Positions 9,479 to 20,141 of a DNA stretch of 64,000 nucleotides are shown piece by piece; positions within the stretch are counted from its first letter, which is position 1, and every line of letters starts with the position of its first letter. A program made the translations under genes and the position numbers. Under the pieces are notes generated by a model. The model saw only the letters and a program-made list of their open reading frames with translations, made no database searches and was not told the DNA's origin. Source of the DNA: an uncultured Acidimicrobiales bacterium (GTDB lineage: Bacteria > Actinomycetota > Acidimicrobiia > Acidimicrobiales > SHLQ01); assembly GCA_938038815.1 (NCBI GenBank), contig CALHTF010000024.1, positions 1 through 64,000 of the forward strand. Direction: 5' to 3'.

Positions 9479-11374
9479 ATGGGAGTAAAGAAGCTCTACC
9501 GCAGCGTCGTGTTCTGGGTGGTGCTCGCCCTCTTGCTGGCGCTGCTCGCCGGGTCGCTGTTTAACACGAGTGAAAACCGAGAAGACCTCAGCCTCAAAGA
9601 CTTCCGCGAGAGGCTCCGTTCGGGCGAAGTAGTCGAGCTCGAAATCAAAGACCGCGACAGCGTGATCTATGGCGAACTCGACGACGAAACCTTGTTCCGT
9701 ACCGTTTTCGTCGAGGAATTCGGCGACGAACTGGTCGCCGAGATCGAAGACACCGATCCGCCCGTCGACTACGAGGTCGACCCGCAGCGTCAGTCGATCT
9801 GGACCAGCCTGCTCTTTAGCCTGCTGCCGATCTTGTTGTTGGTCGGTATCTTCTTCTTCTTCATCAACTCGATGCAGGGCGGCGGGAGCCGCATCATGCA
9901 GTTCGGTAAGGCGAAGGCTCGCCAGATGTCGAAGGACCAACCCAAAGTCACCTTCGACGATGTGGCGGGCTGCGACGAGGCAGTCCAAGAACTCGAAGAG
10001 ATCCGCGACTTCCTCGCCGACCCAACCCGGTTCCAGAACCTCGGCGCCCGCATCCCCAAGGGTGTGCTGCTGTTTGGGCCTCCGGGTACCGGTAAGACTC
10101 TGCTCGCTCGAGCCGTTGCCGGCGAAGCAGGCGTGCCGTTCTTCTCGATTTCGGGTTCGGACTTTGTCGAAATGTTCGTGGGTGTGGGCGCCAGCCGCGT
10201 CCGCGACCTGTTCAATCAGGCCAAAGAGGCCGCACCGGCCATCATCTTCATCGACGAAATCGATGCTGTTGGTCGCCACCGTGGCGCCGGCCTGGGTGGC
10301 GGTCACGACGAACGCGAACAAACCCTCAACCAAATGCTGGTCGAGATGGACGGCTTCGACGTTTCGTCGGGCGTCATCCTCATCGCCGCAACCAACCGCC
10401 CCGACATCCTCGACCCTGCCCTGCTGCGCCCGGGCCGATTCGATCGCCAGATCACCGTCGACCGCCCCGACCTCGAAGGTCGCCGGGCCATCGCTGCGGT
10501 GCATGCCAAGGGCAAGCCGATCAGCTCGGAAGTTTCGCCCGACATCATCGCCCGCCGTACGCCCGGGTTCACCGGTGCCGACATCGCCAACCTGATGAAC
10601 GAAGGCGCCCTCCTCGCTGCTCGCTACGGCAAGAAGGTCGTGGGCCCCGAGGAGATCGAAGAAGCGATCGACCGGGTCATCGCCGGCCCCGAACGCAAGA
10701 CCCGGATCATGTCCGATAAAGAGAAGAAGGTCATCGCGTACCACGAGGCTGGTCACGCACTGGTCGGTCACGTGTTGCCGAACTGCGACCCGATCCACAA
10801 GGTGTCGATCATCGCTCGCGGCCGGGCCCTCGGCTGGACTTTGGCGTTGCCCACCGAAGACAAGTACCTCAAGTCGAAGTCTGAACTTCAGGACGAATTG
10901 GCAATGCTGCTCGGCGGTCGAACCGCTGAGGAGATGATCTTCAACGACCCCACCACCGGCGCGGCCAACGACATCGAACGGGCCACCGCAATCGCCCGAG
11001 CGATGGTCACCGAGTACGGCATGAGCGACCGCCTTGGCCCGCAGCAACTGGGCAACAAAGAAGGCGGCGAGGTTTTCCTCGGCAAAGAGATGGGTCACGA
11101 GGCCAACTACAGCGACAACGTCGCGGCCACCATCGATGAAGAGGTGCGGAGCTTCATCGACGGCGCTCACACCCAGGCTCGCGACATTCTCACGCTGCAC
11201 CGTGGCACCCTCGACCGCCTCAGCGATGCCCTCATCGAGCACGAAACGCTCGACGACAAGGCGCTCGCCGGCATTTGGGGCCAGATCGAAGACTTGGGTG
11301 GCCGCCTTGCGTCGCGCACCCCAAGCGCCGAACTCCAAACCGGCGCTCTGCCAGCCGCCTTCAAAGACGAATAA
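9479..11374 (+). CDS. ftsH: ATP-dependent zinc metalloprotease FtsH
   Basis: [21 protein letters not shown] zinc motif, two N-terminal TM helices. Confidence 0.98.
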   Translation: MGVKKLYRSVVFWVVLALLLALLAGSLFNTSENREDLSLKDFRERLRSGEVVELEIKDRDSVIYGELDDETLFRTVFVEEFGDELVAEIEDTDPPVDYEVDPQRQSIWTSLLFSLLPILLLVGIFFFFINSMQGGGSRIMQFGKAKARQMSKDQPKVTFDDVAGCDEAVQELEEIRDFLADPTRFQNLGARIPKGVLLFGPPGTGKTLLARAVAGEAGVPFFSISGSDFVEMFVGVGASRVRDLFNQAKEAAPAIIFIDEIDAVGRHRGAGLGGGHDEREQTLNQMLVEMDGFDVSSGVILIAATNRPDILDPALLRPGRFDRQITVDRPDLEGRRAIAAVHAKGKPISSEVSPDIIARRTPGFTGADIANLMNEGALLAARYGKKVVGPEEIEEAIDRVIAGPERKTRIMSDKEKKVIAYHEAGHALVGHVLPNCDPIHKVSIIARGRALGWTLALPTEDKYLKSKSELQDELAMLLGGRTAEEMIFNDPTTGAANDIERATAIARAMVTEYGMSDRLGPQQLGNKEGGEVFLGKEMGHEANYSDNVAATIDEEVRSFIDGAHTQARDILTLHRGTLDRLSDALIEHETLDDKALAGIWGQIEDLGGRLASRTPSAELQTGALPAAFKDE

Positions 11375-11434
11375 CCCCAACCAGGTGCGACAAGCGCTCC
11401 CGGTTCGGGGTGGGTTTGGGGCTGGCGGTCGTTG

Positions 11435-11489
11435 GATCGGGCGTCGATGGGGACTGTTGCGTAGGCTTACGGGACCCGATCGACAGTCC
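11435..11489 (+). promoter_or_regulatory. Candidate structured folE leader (crossed inverted repeats)
   Basis: GATCGGG(11435-41)/CCCGATC(11475-81), GTCGAT(11443-48)/ATCGAC(11479-84), GGACTGT(11451-57)/ACAGTCC(11483-89), upstream of AAGGA and ATG 11517. Confidence 0.4.
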
Positions 11490-11516
11490 GGCTCTACGTA
11501 AGGATCATCCCCACTA

Positions 11517-12125
11517 ATGGCCAGCAGTTCTTCCGACAAGCTCAAAGCGGTTCACGCCGAAGAGATCGACCAACCGCGCATCGAAGCGGCGGTTCGTGAG
11601 ATCCTCGCCGCCATTGGCGAAGACCCCGACCGCGATGGTTTGCTCGACACCCCCGCTCGCGTGGCTCGCATGTACGCCGAGACCTGTTCGGGGCTCCACA
11701 TCGACCCGTCTGAGCACCTCAAGAAGACCTTCGACGTCGACCACGACGAGATGGTCATGGTGCGCGACATTCCCGTGTACTCGATCTGTGAGCATCACCT
11801 GTTGCCGTTCCACGGCTTGGCCCACACGGCGTACATCCCGAAGAAGAACGGCCGCATCACCGGCTTGTCGAAGTTGGCCCGAGTGGTCGACGGATACGCC
11901 AAGCGCCCACAGGTGCAGGAGCGGCTGACCCAACAGGTCGCCAACGCTATGGCCGATGCGCTCGACCCGCACGGCGTGTTGGTTGTGATCGAGGCCGAGC
12001 ACATGTGCATGTCGATGCGCGGGGTTCGCAAGCCCGGTTCCAGCACGGTGACCTCGGCGGTGACCGGTGTGTTCCGCGAGAACCAGGCCACCCGACTCGA
12101 GGCGATGCAGTTCCTCAAGCGATGA
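11517..12125 (+). CDS. folE: GTP cyclohydrolase I
   Basis: [43 protein letters not shown]. Confidence 0.98.
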   Translation: MASSSSDKLKAVHAEEIDQPRIEAAVREILAAIGEDPDRDGLLDTPARVARMYAETCSGLHIDPSEHLKKTFDVDHDEMVMVRDIPVYSICEHHLLPFHGLAHTAYIPKKNGRITGLSKLARVVDGYAKRPQVQERLTQQVANAMADALDPHGVLVVIEAEHMCMSMRGVRKPGSSTVTSAVTGVFRENQATRLEAMQFLKR

Positions 12126-12970
12126 CCGAGCGCAGGACGCCCGATCAAACCCAGGTGATGGGGATCGTCAACGTCACCCCCGATTCGTTCTCCGACGGCG
12201 GCCAACACTTCACGACCGAATCGGCGATCGCCCACGGACGTGCACTACTCGCTGAGGGTGCCGACTATCTCGACATCGGCGGCGAATCGACCAGGCCCGG
12301 CGCCCGCGAGGTTTCTGAGACCGAAGAGCTCGAACGAGTCGTGCCGGTCATCGAAGCGCTCGCCAACGATGCTGAGGTTTCGGTCGACACCTCCAAAGAA
12401 GCCGTTGCCCGAGACTCGGTGGCGGCCGGCGCCAAGATCATCAACGACGTGTCGTCGTCGCTGTACTCGGTAGCTGCCGACCTGGGCGTGCCGATGATCG
12501 CCATGCACATGCAAGGCTCGCCCCGAACGATGCAGCAGGCACCGACGTATGACCCCGACGTGGTCACCGTGGTCCGCCACGAGCTCGCCGGTGCAATCGA
12601 ACAGGGCAACGCCGTCGGTGTGCCGCAGATGATGATCGACCCGGGTATCGGGTTTGGCAAAACCGCAGCGCACAACATGGCGCTGCTCGCATCGTTAGAA
12701 ACCTTCGTCGACCTCGGTGTCCCGGTGGTGCTCGGCGTTAGTCGAAAGTCGCTGGTGGGTGCGATCCACGGCCGCAGCGACTCGACCGTCGGGCCGCCGA
12801 TCGAGTCGACACCCGAGAACGATCGGCTCGAAGGCTCGCTCGCCTTGGCGACCGCAGGCGCTATGCACGGCGTGGCGATCGTGCGAGTTCACGATGTGCG
12901 GGCGACCGTGCATGCCATGCGAGTGGTGGGCGCGGTCCCGATCGACCGTCGAGGAACGATCAACCTCTAG
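12122..12970 (+). CDS. folP: Dihydropteroate synthase
   Basis: [39 protein letters not shown] overlap with folE. Confidence 0.97.
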   Translation: MTERRTPDQTQVMGIVNVTPDSFSDGGQHFTTESAIAHGRALLAEGADYLDIGGESTRPGAREVSETEELERVVPVIEALANDAEVSVDTSKEAVARDSVAAGAKIINDVSSSLYSVAADLGVPMIAMHMQGSPRTMQQAPTYDPDVVTVVRHELAGAIEQGNAVGVPQMMIDPGIGFGKTAAHNMALLASLETFVDLGVPVVLGVSRKSLVGAIHGRSDSTVGPPIESTPENDRLEGSLALATAGAMHGVAIVRVHDVRATVHAMRVVGAVPIDRRGTINL

Positions 12971-12995
12971 CGTCGCCGTCGCAGGAGGGTACCGC

Positions 12996-13244
12996 TTAGT
13001 ACTTTTTCTTCGACTTCTTTGCCTTCTTCGGGGCCGGCGCGTCGCCGTCCTCGTTTTGGGCGGCTTCGATCGCTTGGCCCATCAACTTCTTCTTCGAACC
13101 CGACAGGTCGACCAGGCCCCGAAGGATCCCCGACATGGGGGTGCGAGCTTCGAAGGCCGCCGTGCGGAGCCGGTCGTACTGTTCGTCGGTGAGGTCGAGG
13201 GTTACTCGGCGTGGATAGCGCTTTTCGGAATCTGCGGGCGGCAT
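12996..13244 (-). CDS. Small ribbon-helix-helix-like protein with Lys-rich tail
   Basis: RRVTLDLTDEQYDRLRTAAFEARTPMSGILRGLVD; tail PKKAKKSKKKY. Confidence 0.55.
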   Translation of the reverse strand: MPPADSEKRYPRRVTLDLTDEQYDRLRTAAFEARTPMSGILRGLVDLSGSKKKLMGQAIEAAQNEDGDAPAPKKAKKSKKKY

Positions 13245-13412
13245 TTGGGGCTCCCTGGTCGCGAACTGTGGTTACGGAGTTCATTGTTCGGGTGTGATCC
13301 AGTATCTCAGCATTCTTCATGGCGTGCTGAACAGCGTCGTTTCACCGATTCCTCATCCCGCGTTGTGGCGTCTACGGTAGGGAGTCCTGTCGAGACAAAA
13401 AGAAGTGCTGCA

Positions 13413-13937
13413 ATGCGAAAGCTAAAGGGCAAATGGGCCCAAGGGATCAAGCCACGAAACTTCCGGTGGATCCTCAAAGACAAGATGGCGGTTTGCGAGC
13501 GCCCAGGTGGCATTGGTTCCAACCACCGCAAGGTCCGGCGCCAAGAAGAAATCATCTGGATCCGCGAAAACGACTTCGACCAGATCGTGTCGCTGATCCC
13601 CGCAAACCACAATCTGCATAACTACGACGAGTTGTCGATGCCGTGGCGTCACCTGCCCTTCGTCGGCCCCGAAATCGGCAAAGAGGGCATCGCCACGCTG
13701 CACGGCGACATCGAACGGATGTTGAACCTCGACAGCCGCATCATCGTGCACCGCGAAGAACTCAACGATCACGTTGCGGGCCTGATGGCCGGCTACCTGA
13801 TCCACGCCGGGCTGGTCGACGACACCACCAAGGCGGTTGTCACCATCGAGCAGCTCCTCGAACGCCAGCTCGGTCCGGTAGGCCGCGAACTGGTCAACCT
13901 TGCGGCGGCCAACGCCGGCATCGAACCAACGCTGTAG
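13413..13937 (+). CDS. Dual-specificity-phosphatase-like protein with degenerate P-loop, in fol operon
   Basis: RPGGIGSNHRKVRRQEEIIWIRENDFDQIVSLIP...NYDELSMPWRHLPF...IIVHREELNDHVAGLMAGYLI resembles DSP topology without the HCx5R Cys. Confidence 0.5.
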   Translation: MRKLKGKWAQGIKPRNFRWILKDKMAVCERPGGIGSNHRKVRRQEEIIWIRENDFDQIVSLIPANHNLHNYDELSMPWRHLPFVGPEIGKEGIATLHGDIERMLNLDSRIIVHREELNDHVAGLMAGYLIHAGLVDDTTKAVVTIEQLLERQLGPVGRELVNLAAANAGIEPTL

Positions 13938-13940
13938 CCC

Positions 13941-14300
13941 GTGGGCATCATCCAACTTCGCGGCTTGCAGATCATGGCGCTGTGTGGAGCGCTGCCCGAA
14001 GAGCGGGTCCGTAAGCAACCCTTCGCCTTCGATGTCGATGTCCACGCCGACCTGTCGGCTGCGTGCGCCAGCGACGATCTCGACGACACCATCAACTACG
14101 GCGAGCTGACCGCCAACATTCACGAGATGGTCACCACCGAACAGTTCACGTTGCTCGAACGCATGGCCGAACGGGTTGCCGAAGTGGTGCTCGCCGACCC
14201 GAAGGCGCAGCGGGTCGATGTCGAGGTCCGCAAGCTACGGCCTCCGGTCCCCGAAATGCTCGAAACGAGCGGCGTCCGCATTTCGCGCTCGCGTAGCTGA
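13941..14300 (+). CDS. folB: Dihydroneopterin aldolase
   Basis: IIQLRGLQIMALCGALPEERVRKQPFAFDVDV...DDTINYGEL; GTG start. Confidence 0.93.
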   Translation: MGIIQLRGLQIMALCGALPEERVRKQPFAFDVDVHADLSAACASDDLDDTINYGELTANIHEMVTTEQFTLLERMAERVAEVVLADPKAQRVDVEVRKLRPPVPEMLETSGVRISRSRS

Positions 14301-14755
14301 TGGCCCGCCGGGCGTTTCTCGGCCTCGGGTCGAACCTGGGCGAACGACGCGAAACCCTGTCGACCGCCATCGCCGCTATTCCCGATGTGGTTGCGGTGTC
14401 GCCGCTGTATGAAACCGACCCGGTGGGCGGGCCCGAGCAGGGCTTGTTTCTCAATCTGGTCGTCCAGCTCGAAACCGAGCTGTCGGGTCATGACTTACTC
14501 GAGGTGTGCCGCGAGCGAGAGACGGCGGCCGAACGGGTGCGTATCGAGCGCTGGGGTCCACGCACGCTCGATGTCGATGTTTTGTGGATCGACGACGAAA
14601 CCATCGACGACCCGCCCGACCTTCTGGTGCCCCATCCCCGCATGTTCGATCGGGCCTTCGTGATGGTGCCCCTGGCCGACCTCGCTCCCGATCTCATGCC
14701 CGACGATTGGGAGCATCCCGCAGATCAACCCATCCGCTGCCTAGGCGAACTCTGA
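14300..14755 (+). CDS. folK: 2-amino-4-hydroxy-6-hydroxymethyldihydropteridine diphosphokinase
   Basis: FLGLGSNLGERRETL, ERWGPRTLDVDVLW, LLVPHPRMFDRAFVMVPL. Confidence 0.96.
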   Translation: MARRAFLGLGSNLGERRETLSTAIAAIPDVVAVSPLYETDPVGGPEQGLFLNLVVQLETELSGHDLLEVCRERETAAERVRIERWGPRTLDVDVLWIDDETIDDPPDLLVPHPRMFDRAFVMVPLADLAPDLMPDDWEHPADQPIRCLGEL

Positions 14756-15456
14756 TGGAGGCGGTCCGGATCATCGGCCCCGGACGCGCTGGTACGTCGC
14801 TCGGCCAAGCGCTTGCGGCAACCGGAATCGCGGTCGACTTCCTCGGCCGAGGCGACGATTTCTCCTCCGCGGCCCACGACGTTGACCTTTGTGTGATCGC
14901 GACGCCCGACGGCGTCATCGCCGAGGTCGCCCAGGCGATCGACCCGGGTCGGGCGGTAGTTGCGCATCTCGCAGGATCCCGCGGGCTCGACGTACTCGCC
15001 CCGCACGAGCGGATCGGGGCCATGCACCCGCTGGCGTCACTACCCGACGCTGCCACCGGCCAACAGCGACTCACCGATTCGGGATGGTTTGCCGTCGCCG
15101 GTGACCCGCTCATCGTCGAGGTGGTCGAACGATTGGGTGGCCGGTACTTCGAGGTCGCCGACGAACATCGCGGTGCTTATCACGCCGCGGCGGCGATCGC
15201 CTCGAACCACACCGTTGCCTTGTTGGGCCAGGTCGAGCGAGTCGCCGCACAGGTCGGCGTGCCGTTCGAAGCGTTCTTGCCGCTCATCACCGGGTCGGTC
15301 GACAACGTGGCCACCAAAGGCGCCGCTGCCGCGCTTACCGGGCCAGTCGCTCGGGGTGACGAAAGTACCCTCGACCTGCACCGGGCATCGCTCGACCCGA
15401 GCGAGCTCGAACTGTACGAGGCACTGGTTGTGGCAGCGCGTAGGTTGATTTCATGA
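14755..15456 (+). CDS. Rossmann-fold DUF2520-type protein
   Basis: RIIGPGRAGTSLGQAL nucleotide-binding start, IGAMHPLASLP, HAAAAIASNHTVALL; between folK and panC. Confidence 0.85.
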   Translation: MEAVRIIGPGRAGTSLGQALAATGIAVDFLGRGDDFSSAAHDVDLCVIATPDGVIAEVAQAIDPGRAVVAHLAGSRGLDVLAPHERIGAMHPLASLPDAATGQQRLTDSGWFAVAGDPLIVEVVERLGGRYFEVADEHRGAYHAAAAIASNHTVALLGQVERVAAQVGVPFEAFLPLITGSVDNVATKGAAAALTGPVARGDESTLDLHRASLDPSELELYEALVVAARRLIS

Positions 15457-16304
15457 AGGTTTTGCACACGATTGCTGATGTCCGCACCGCCCTTGGAGCC
15501 GAACGGGCTGCTGGTCGCACCGTTGGATTTGTTCCGACCATGGGGGCGTTGCACGACGGCCACAAGAGCCTCGTCGAGGCGTCGGTGCCCGAGAACGATG
15601 TGACGATCGTGTCGGTGTTCGTGAACCCCTTGCAGTTCGCCCCCGACGAAGACCTCGACGCCTACCCTCGCACCCTTGACTCCGACGTGGCGTTGGTCGA
15701 GGGCGCCGGCGCGGCCTACGTGTTCGCCCCGAGTGTCAACGAGATGTACCCCGAACCGATCGAAACCACCGTCACGGTCGCCGGCGTATCCGAACCCCTC
15801 GATGGCCGTTCGCGGCCCACGCACTTCGCCGGGGTCGCCACCGTCGTCACCAAGCTGTTCTCGATCATCGGGCCATGCCGCGCCTACTTCGGCCAAAAGG
15901 ACTTTCAGCAGTTGGCGATCATCAAGAAGATGGCGCTCGACCTCTCGCTCGATGTCACCGTCATCGGCTGCCCAACGCACCGCGAACCCGATGGCCTCGC
16001 GATGTCGTCGCGCAACATCTATTTGTCGGACGAGGAGCGACCCCAAGCCGCCCGACTTAACGAGGCGCTGTTGTTGGGAATCGAAGCGGTCGATGGTGGC
16101 GAGACCAACCCGGCAGCGGTGCAGGCGATCATGAAAGCCCACTTGGCCAAAGCCGACCTCGGGACCCTCGACTACGCCGAAGTGGTCGATGCGAAGACCC
16201 TGCTTACCCCCGATGTTCTCACCGGCGAAGTCCGCATGCTCGTGGCGGTCCAGTTCGGCAAGGCTCGCCTCATCGACAACATGGGTACGACGATCGAGGG
16301 CTAA
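15453..16304 (+). CDS. panC: Pantothenate synthetase
   Basis: GFVPTMGALHDGHKSLV, VSVFVNPLQF, GQKDFQQLAIIKKM, SSRNIYLS. Confidence 0.97.
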   Translation: MKVLHTIADVRTALGAERAAGRTVGFVPTMGALHDGHKSLVEASVPENDVTIVSVFVNPLQFAPDEDLDAYPRTLDSDVALVEGAGAAYVFAPSVNEMYPEPIETTVTVAGVSEPLDGRSRPTHFAGVATVVTKLFSIIGPCRAYFGQKDFQQLAIIKKMALDLSLDVTVIGCPTHREPDGLAMSSRNIYLSDEERPQAARLNEALLLGIEAVDGGETNPAAVQAIMKAHLAKADLGTLDYAEVVDAKTLLTPDVLTGEVRMLVAVQFGKARLIDNMGTTIEG

Positions 16305-16311
16305 CGCCCCT

Positions 16312-16346
16312 GGTAAGAGAGGTAAGAGAAAGGTAAGAACTTCTTA
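16312..16346 (+). promoter_or_regulatory. Three GGTAAGA direct repeats plus TAAGAACTTCTTA palindrome (possible response-regulator operator)
   Basis: GGTAAGA at 16312, 16321 and 16332; palindrome 16334-16346; possible -35 TTGGCG 16353 downstream. Confidence 0.45.
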
Positions 16347-16410
16347 AGACGTTTGGCGATTTCGGCCCAGTTCGTACACACTGAAACCAAATCTACGACG
16401 GAGAAGAACC

Positions 16411-16743
16411 TTGAAGCGCATCATCTCAGCCATCATCATCGCTGCCATGTGCACCATTGGCTTTGCGAGCCCGGCTCTGGCCCATCACGGTGAAAAGTCG
16501 GGGGCAACCTGCGAAGAACGGGTGGCGAAGAAGGTGGCCAAGGTCGCCAAGAAGGCCGAGCGAATCGAAGCGAAGATCGCCCGGATCGAAGCCCGTATTG
16601 CCGACACCGATGACGCAGATCGTCTCGAGCGTCTCGAGCGCAAGCTCGACCGAGCACAGAAGAAGCTCGACCGGGCCGCCGCAAAGGCCGAACGGATGGC
16701 CGAGCGTGCCGAAGCAAGGTGCGGAGCTCCCGACGAGTCGTAG
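16411..16743 (+). CDS. Secreted charged coiled-coil protein, Cys-bounded
   Basis: TTG start; signal ...IGFASPALAHH; heptad-rich KKVAKVAKKAERIEAKIARIEARI...RCGAPDES. Confidence 0.7.
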   Translation: MKRIISAIIIAAMCTIGFASPALAHHGEKSGATCEERVAKKVAKVAKKAERIEAKIARIEARIADTDDADRLERLERKLDRAQKKLDRAAAKAERMAERAEARCGAPDES

Positions 16744-16763
16744 CTCCTCACGCAAAAAGTTCT

Positions 16764-16800
16764 GAACGAGGCGCCCTGTCTGGCGCCTCGTTCGCATTTT
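16764..16800 (+). terminator. Intrinsic terminator
   Basis: GAACGAGGCGCC-ctgtct-GGCGCCTCGTTC perfect 12-bp stem followed by gcattttt. Confidence 0.9.
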
Positions 16801-16868
16801 TCCCCGCTTCGGTTACCGGGCGGGCGCTTTACCCGTGCCGATGGGCCTTGTGTGACAGGCTGTAGGGG

Positions 16869-17741
16869 ATGAGTCGACGATTGAATCCTCCTGCCCATGA
16901 TGTCCGCGATGTGGTGGCTCGTGCGCTGGCCGAAGACCTACATCCCTTTGGCGACCTCTCGGCATCGCTGCTGCCCGAAGGCGTGCAAGCGTCGGCCGAT
17001 TTCCGGGTCCGAGAAGCCGGCCGGCTTGCGGGCACCGCGTGCGCGGTCGAGACCTTCACCCAGGTTGACCCCAGCGTCGAGATGATCTGGAACAACGCCG
17101 AGGGCGACGCGGTCGAGCCCGGCACCGTGATCTGCACTGTTTCGGGATCGCTCGAGTCGATCCTCATGGCCGAACGCACCGCGCTCAACCTGATGTGCCA
17201 CCTCTCGGGTATCGCGACCCGGGTCGACTCGTTCGTGAAGGAAGCCGCTGGCGGTTGTCGAGTCTGGGACACCCGCAAGACCTTGCCCGGGTTGCGGTCG
17301 CTGCAAAAGGCTGCGGTGCGAGCCGGCGGTGGGTTGAACCACCGCGGCAACTTGTCGGACTGGATCATGCTCAAGGACAACCACCTGATGGGTATGTCGA
17401 TCACCGATGGTGTTGCGGCCTCGCGCGATCGTTGGCCGGGCCGTACCGTGCACGTCGAGTGCGACCGCCAGGAACAGGTGCTCGAAGCCCTGGCCGCCAA
17501 GGCCGATGCGCTGCTGCTCGACAACATGAGCCCCGACGAGGTGAAGGCCTGCGTTGCGCTGGTCGACGAGAACGAAGCAGCCACCAATCACCGCCCGCTG
17601 GTCGAGGCATCGGGCGGGATCACGCTCGACACCATCGGTAGCTACGCAAAAACCGGAATCGATCTCGTGTCGAGCAGCTCGTTCATCATGTCGGCCCAGG
17701 TGCTCGACATCGGTCTCGATATCGGCGTCGAGGCCAGCTGA
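16869..17741 (+). CDS. nadC: Nicotinate-nucleotide (quinolinate) pyrophosphorylase
   Basis: LNLMCHLSGIATRVDSFV, DTRKTLPGLRSLQKAAVRAGGGLNHR, LKDNHL. Confidence 0.96.
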   Translation: MSRRLNPPAHDVRDVVARALAEDLHPFGDLSASLLPEGVQASADFRVREAGRLAGTACAVETFTQVDPSVEMIWNNAEGDAVEPGTVICTVSGSLESILMAERTALNLMCHLSGIATRVDSFVKEAAGGCRVWDTRKTLPGLRSLQKAAVRAGGGLNHRGNLSDWIMLKDNHLMGMSITDGVAASRDRWPGRTVHVECDRQEQVLEALAAKADALLLDNMSPDEVKACVALVDENEAATNHRPLVEASGGITLDTIGSYAKTGIDLVSSSSFIMSAQVLDIGLDIGVEAS

Positions 17742-17742
17742 C

Positions 17743-18537
17743 ATGCTGCTCACGATCGACGCCGGCAACACCCAAACCGTCATCGGCCTCTACGACGAGG
17801 ACGACGATACGGGCGAAGGGGCCGAGCAAGGACTCGTTCAGCACTGGCGGGTCAAGACCGACCGGAACCGCACCGCCGACGAGCTAGCGGTGCTGCTTCG
17901 TAGCTTGCTCGACAATGTCGATGTCTCGATGGACGACGACATCGATGGCCTTGCTGTTTCCTCGGGTGTACCGGTGGTAACTCAGGCGCTCGAATATATG
18001 TCTCGCCGGTATTTCGACTTTGACCCGGTAGTGCTCGGCCCTGGGGTGAAGTCGGGCATGCCGATCCTCTACGACAACCCTCGAGAGGTCGGAGCCGACC
18101 GCATCGCCAACGCGGTTGGTGCCTACGACCTCTATGGCGGCCCAACCGTCGTGGTCGACTTCGGTACCGGCAACAACTTCGATGTGGTCAGCGAAAACGG
18201 CGAGTTCATGGGTGGCGCAATCGCCCCCGGTATCGAGATCAGCCTCGATGCGCTGTTCGGCCGAGCCGCGATGCTGGGCGCCGTTCCGCTCGAGGAACCC
18301 CGCAGCGTTATTGGCAAGAACACTGTCGAGGCGCTTCAGTCGGGCGCCATCTACGGCTTTGCCAGCCAAATCGATGGCATGGTCCGGCGCTTTCAGGCTG
18401 AACTTGGACCAACGACGGTGGTTTCGACCGGTGGCCTGGGTTACCTCATCGTGCCCGTATCTGAAACCATCGAGCACTCCGAACCGTTCCTGACGCTCTA
18501 CGGACTCCGACTCATCCACGCCAAGAACGTCGACTGA
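17743..18537 (+). CDS. coaX: Type III pantothenate kinase
   Basis: [52 protein letters not shown]. Confidence 0.95.
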   Translation: MLLTIDAGNTQTVIGLYDEDDDTGEGAEQGLVQHWRVKTDRNRTADELAVLLRSLLDNVDVSMDDDIDGLAVSSGVPVVTQALEYMSRRYFDFDPVVLGPGVKSGMPILYDNPREVGADRIANAVGAYDLYGGPTVVVDFGTGNNFDVVSENGEFMGGAIAPGIEISLDALFGRAAMLGAVPLEEPRSVIGKNTVEALQSGAIYGFASQIDGMVRRFQAELGPTTVVSTGGLGYLIVPVSETIEHSEPFLTLYGLRLIHAKNVD

Positions 18538-18574
18538 CCGCTCGCCCCTCGAACCTCTACCTGAGAATCTCACT

Positions 18575-20065
18575 GTGACCGACACGCCCGAATCCCCAAC
18601 CGACGACGCACCTGCGGACCAACCAGCTCCGCAGATTCCGTACCGCTTCGACCCCGATGCGGTCGCCGCCAAGATCCTCGCCGAGTACGACTCGCTCGAA
18701 GACGGCACCGAGTCGGGCGTGACGGTAACGATCGCTGGCCGAATGATGCTGCGTCGTGGCCAAGGCAAGCTGGTGTTTGGCGTGCTGCAAGACGCCACCG
18801 GTCGGATCCAGCTCTTTGCTCCGGCCAAGACCACCCCTGATTTTGAGGCGTTCGGTAACTTGAGCCTCGGCGACTGGATCGGTGTGCGCGGCGAGGTCAT
18901 GAAGACCAAGCGAGGCGAGGTGTCGGTTCGGGTCGACCACTGGGAGGTGCTTGCCGAATGGAAGGGCACCTTCCCCGACAAGTGGCATGGGGTCACCGAC
19001 ACCGACATCCGGTATCGCCAGCGCTACGTCGATCTGTGGGTCAACGACGAGTCTCGTGAACGTCTGGTGAACCGCAGCAAGATCGTCGCTGGCATGCGCC
19101 GGGAGCTTGAGGGCCGCGGATTCCTCGAAGTCGAAACCCCACTGCTGCATCCGATTCCCGGTGGCGCGTTGGCCCGCCCGTTCACCACCCATCACAACGC
19201 GCTCGACATGGAGCTCTTCCTTCGCATCGCGCCCGAGCTGTACCTGAAGCGCTTGGTCGTCGGCGGCATCGAGAAGGTGTTTGAGATCGGCCGGGTATTC
19301 CGAAACGAAGGCCTCTCGACTCGCCACAACCCTGAGTTCACGATGATGGAGCTGTACTGGGCGTACGCCGACTACAACGACTGCATGGTGCTGGTCGAGG
19401 ACCTGGTGTCGGGTCTCGCTAACGAGATCAACGGCGACACCAAGGTGATGTTCGGCGACCGCGAGGTCGACCTTGCTGGCCCGTGGCGTCGAGCCACCAT
19501 GGCTGACCTGATCAAAGAACACGCCGGAGTCGACGCCAACCTCGACATGTCGCGCGACGAACTGGTTGCGGTGGCCGAGCAGTTCGAGGTTGAGGTCAAG
19601 GACTACTACGGCCCGGGCAAGATCATGCTTGAGATCTTCGAAAAGACCACCGAGGCCAACCTCTGGGACCCGGTGTTTGTCATGGACTACCCGGCCGAGG
19701 TGTCGCCGCTTTCTCGCGACCATCGTGACAAGCCCGGTTACACCGAGCGGTTCGAGGCGATCATCGCTGGCCGCGAGCTGTGCAATGGCTTTACCGAGCT
19801 GATCGATCCGGTCGAGCAGTTGGCCCGCTTCGAGGCCCAGTCGGCCGAGAAGGACGCCGGCGATGCCGAGGCGATGGTGGTCGACCACGACTACATCAAG
19901 GCCCTCGAGTACGGCCTGCCGCCGACCGTGGGGCTCGGTATCGGCGTCGACCGGCTGGCGATGTTGCTGACCGGTGCCACCACCATTCGCGACATCATCT
20001 TGTTCCCGACCCTGCGGCCCGAGGCCACATCGGGCGAGACCCCGGTCGACGAATCGACCGAATGA
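18575..20065 (+). CDS. lysS: Lysyl-tRNA synthetase, class II
   Basis: [73 protein letters not shown]. Confidence 0.97.
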   Translation: MTDTPESPTDDAPADQPAPQIPYRFDPDAVAAKILAEYDSLEDGTESGVTVTIAGRMMLRRGQGKLVFGVLQDATGRIQLFAPAKTTPDFEAFGNLSLGDWIGVRGEVMKTKRGEVSVRVDHWEVLAEWKGTFPDKWHGVTDTDIRYRQRYVDLWVNDESRERLVNRSKIVAGMRRELEGRGFLEVETPLLHPIPGGALARPFTTHHNALDMELFLRIAPELYLKRLVVGGIEKVFEIGRVFRNEGLSTRHNPEFTMMELYWAYADYNDCMVLVEDLVSGLANEINGDTKVMFGDREVDLAGPWRRATMADLIKEHAGVDANLDMSRDELVAVAEQFEVEVKDYYGPGKIMLEIFEKTTEANLWDPVFVMDYPAEVSPLSRDHRDKPGYTERFEAIIAGRELCNGFTELIDPVEQLARFEAQSAEKDAGDAEAMVVDHDYIKALEYGLPPTVGLGIGVDRLAMLLTGATTIRDIILFPTLRPEATSGETPVDESTE

Positions 20066-20141
20066 GCAAAACCGCTCGATTTCGTGTCATTTCAGGGTCC
20101 CCAACCTGACATCTTCGCCGTTTCGTGCCGATACTAAGAAG

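Noticed and set aside
9392-11545. 717-aa minus-strand ORF antisense to ftsH
   Set aside because: High-GC shadow ORF opposite a highly conserved gene; composition low-complexity, no recognisable domain.
12717-13412. 5' extension of the 13413 ORF across folP
   Set aside because: Overlaps folP in another frame; ATG at 13413 gives the coherent protein.
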